From positions 1 through 6,975 of the forward strand of contig DAHWBL010000072.1 in NCBI GenBank assembly GCA_027323595.1: DNA of 6,975 nucleotides, read 5' to 3'. The position numbers and the translations under genes were made by a program. This stretch comes from Acetobacteraceae bacterium (GTDB lineage Bacteria; Pseudomonadota; Alphaproteobacteria; Acetobacterales; Acetobacteraceae). Positions 6,070 to 6,975 of the stretch are shown one piece after another. Below the pieces are notes generated by a model. It was not told the DNA's origin. It searched no databases and was given only the letters and a program-made list of their open reading frames with translations. Numbering within the stretch: the stretch's first letter is position 1; each line of letters opens with the position of its first letter.

Positions 6070-6297
6070 TTCCAAATCCCGCGGACGGTGGCGCGTTCGC
6101 GGGTCGGGGCATGTGGCAGGCGCATGGGGTGGGGCGGGGTTGCCGCCCTGTCGGGGCTGCTCTAGAGCAGGCTGCTTTTCGACCGGCAGGGCATCCTGCT
6201 TCAGCGCATTGTTTGAACGGGCGCGTCGGATCCGCGTGTGGCCTTGACGTTGGCCATCACGCGCTGGCGCGCCGAAAAACCCCAAGAGGAACTTGTC
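6070..6297. other. Intergenic region between the crotonase gene and ndk
   Basis: This 228-bp gap has no credible gene. It holds a loose inverted repeat CCCGCG/CGCGGG (6078-6083 and 6098-6103) with no T-run, and the palindrome cluster at 6157-6200. A TTGACG at 6244-6249 has no recognisable -10 partner at the usual distance. The ndk ribosome site AGAGGA lies at 6285-6290, 7 bases before its ATG. Confidence 0.6.
6157..6200. repeat. Palindromic intergenic element
   Basis: A perfect 14-bp palindrome, CTGCTCTAGAGCAG, lies at 6157-6170. Overlapping it, AGCAGGCTGC (6166-6175) pairs with GCATCCTGCT (6191-6200) at nine of ten positions around a 15-base loop. CTCTAGAGCAGG-type starts are, as I recall, frequent in dispersed intergenic repeats of alphaproteobacteria, so this may be one copy of such a family. 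It could also serve as a weak 3' end for the crotonase transcript, since TTTT follows at 6176-6179. Confidence 0.45.
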
Positions 6298-6720
6298 ATG
6301 GCCACCGAACTGACTTTTTCGATCATCAAGCCGGACGCGACGCGGCGCAATCTCACCGGGCGGATCAACGCGGTGATCGAGGCGGCCGGGCTGCGCATCG
6401 TGGCGCAGAAGCGCATCCACATGACCCAGGCGCAGGCCGAGCAGTTTTACGGCGTGCATCGCGAGCGGCCGTTTTTCGCCGGCCTGGTGGCGTTCATGAC
6501 CTCCGGCCCGGTGGTGGTGCAGGTGCTGCAGGGCGAGGGCGCGGTGGGCCGCTATCGCGAGGTGATGGGTGCGACCAACCCGAAGAACGCCGCCCCTGGC
6601 ACCATTCGCGCCGAGTTCGCCGAGGACATCGAGGCCAATTCCGCGCATGGCTCGGACAGTGTGGAGAACGCGGCCGTCGAGATCGCGTATTTCTTCGCTG
6701 GCTGCGAGATCGTTGGCTGA
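6298..6720 (+). CDS. ndk: Nucleoside diphosphate kinase
   Basis: The 140-residue enzyme moves the gamma-phosphate of ATP to other nucleoside diphosphates through a phosphohistidine, keeping NTP and dNTP pools balanced in the cytoplasm. The length is exactly typical. Visible marks are TFSIIKPDATRRN (6-18, with Lys11), the helix-turn HRERPFFAGLVAFMTSGPVV (54-73), the NPKNAAPGTIRAEFAED segment (94-110) and the active-site stretch NSAHGSDS (114-121) with catalytic His117. The ATG at 6298 is preceded by AGAGGA and matches the family N-terminus; the same frame stays open a further 60 bases upstream, but that part resembles no Ndk. It is a housekeeping gene and seems unrelated to the catabolic cluster to its left. 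Confidence 0.97.
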   Translation: MATELTFSIIKPDATRRNLTGRINAVIEAAGLRIVAQKRIHMTQAQAEQFYGVHRERPFFAGLVAFMTSGPVVVQVLQGEGAVGRYREVMGATNPKNAAPGTIRAEFAEDIEANSAHGSDSVENAAVEIAYFFAGCEIVG

Positions 6721-6723
6721 CAA

Positions 6724-6770
6724 GGGCAACATCATCCGGACCGGGAACGGTCCGGATGATAAAGTTGCCC
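6724..6770. terminator. Long bulged hairpin just after ndk (possible terminator or 3'-end stabiliser)
   Basis: A perfect 12-bp stem, ATCATCCGGACC (6731-6742) with GGTCCGGATGAT (6749-6760), closes a 6-base loop. It is extended by a 7-bp stem, GGGCAAC (6724-6730) with GTTGCCC (6764-6770), leaving three unpaired A at 6761-6763. It begins 4 bases after the ndk stop codon. No T-run follows on either strand, so it is not a textbook intrinsic terminator; it may stop exonucleases or act with the next hairpin. Confidence 0.5.
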
Positions 6771-6792
6771 GCTCGAATAAAGCTGAATCTTG

Positions 6793-6825
6793 GGCGCGGC
6801 GGGGGTACCGCCGCGCCGTCTTTCT
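6793..6825 (+). terminator. GC-rich hairpin with T-rich tail, likely ndk terminator
   Basis: GGCGCGGCGG (6793-6802) pairs perfectly with CCGCCGCGCC (6808-6817) around a 5-base loop. The tail GTCTTTCT (6818-6825) is T-rich on the plus strand. It lies about 70 bp after ndk and its tail reaches the stop codon of the convergent oxidase gene, so it would keep the two transcripts apart. Confidence 0.65.
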
Positions 6826-6961
6826 ACAGCAGGAAAACCGCCATCCCGACCAGGATCAGCACCACCAGCACGGTGCCGTACAGCGTCATGTTGGTGAAGA
6901 AATGATGGGTTTTCTCGCGGTCGGCGAGGAAGGCTTCCGGGGTGAGCGGGGGCTGGGCCAT
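6824..6961 (-). CDS. aa3-type cytochrome c oxidase subunit IV (small bacterial COX4 family)
   Basis: This 45-residue gene reads from an ATG at 6961-6959 to a TAG at 6826-6824, with AGGA 8 bases upstream of the start. The product has a short polar N-terminus (MAQPPLTPEAFLADREKTHH, residues 1-20) and one C-terminal membrane helix from about residue 27 to 45 ending AVFLL. This size and plan, with a hydrophilic head, then FF...MTLYGTVLV and a terminal helix, match the small subunit IV of alphaproteobacterial aa3 oxidases, which packs against the core subunits in the inner membrane and is not needed for catalysis. It is convergent with ndk. The assignment rests on pattern and size, since a 45-residue sequence gives little to compare. 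Confidence 0.7.
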   Translation of the reverse strand: MAQPPLTPEAFLADREKTHHFFTNMTLYGTVLVVLILVGMAVFLL

Positions 6962-6975
6962 CTGCGTGATCCTGT

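Noticed and set aside
6078..6103. CCCGCG/CGCGGG inverted repeat as a terminator of the crotonase gene
   Set aside because: The arms are only 6 bp with a 14-base loop, and there is no T-run after it.
6244..6272. TTGACG at 6244-6249 as the ndk promoter
   Set aside because: At the normal spacing the -10 position is GC-only, so there is no supporting hexamer.
5035..6735. Long open frame on the minus strand opposite the crotonase gene and ndk
   Set aside because: It mirrors two convincing genes, crosses their intergenic gap, and has low-complexity composition with no recognisable domain.

Overview
The window is a stretch of GC-rich chromosome, most likely from an alphaproteobacterium. A tiny aa3-type cytochrome oxidase subunit IV gene at the right edge and the general gene style point there. 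Acetobacteraceae or a relative is a guess, not something the sequence proves. Seven genes are supported, coding is dense, and I see no rRNA, tRNA, CRISPR array or insertion sequence.

Left half, minus strand (4570 down to 1): an apparent four-gene operon reads acyl-CoA dehydrogenase, then an Old Yellow Enzyme (OYE)-family flavin oxidoreductase, then a periplasmic branched-chain-amino-acid-type (Liv/Urt-type) binding protein, then a LivM-like permease that runs off the left edge. The rest of the transporter (second permease and two ATPases) would be expected beyond position 1.

Centre, plus strand (4677-6069): a MarR-family regulator is divergent from that operon. Just downstream of it lies a crotonase-family gene very close to p-hydroxycinnamoyl-CoA hydratase/lyase (HCHL; ech/couA/hcaA type). 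The crotonase gene has its own good sigma-70-type promoter (TTGACG, 16 bases, TATAAG), starting at the regulator's stop codon. A 17-bp palindrome sits on the -10 box and is a strong candidate operator.

Together these genes look like an uptake-plus-catabolism locus for an aromatic or phenylpropanoid-like acid. The transporter would bring the acid in and a CoA ligase (not in the window) would activate it. The acyl-CoA dehydrogenase and OYE-type enzyme would adjust saturation of the side chain or ring, and the crotonase would hydrate and possibly cleave it. The MarR protein would sense the CoA thioester. The layout recalls hca/cou loci. However, the crotonase lacks two polar residues (Ser123 and Tyr239 in the Pseudomonas HCHL numbering) that matter for 4-hydroxycinnamoyl substrates, so the real substrate may differ.

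Right end (6070-6975): a 228-bp gap with small palindromes precedes nucleoside diphosphate kinase (ndk, plus strand). After ndk come a long bulged hairpin and a GC hairpin with a T-rich tail, then a convergent 45-residue cytochrome oxidase subunit IV gene on the minus strand. Three sets of codon-length tandem repeats (15 or 30 bp) sit at the gene starts and junctions of the transporter genes.
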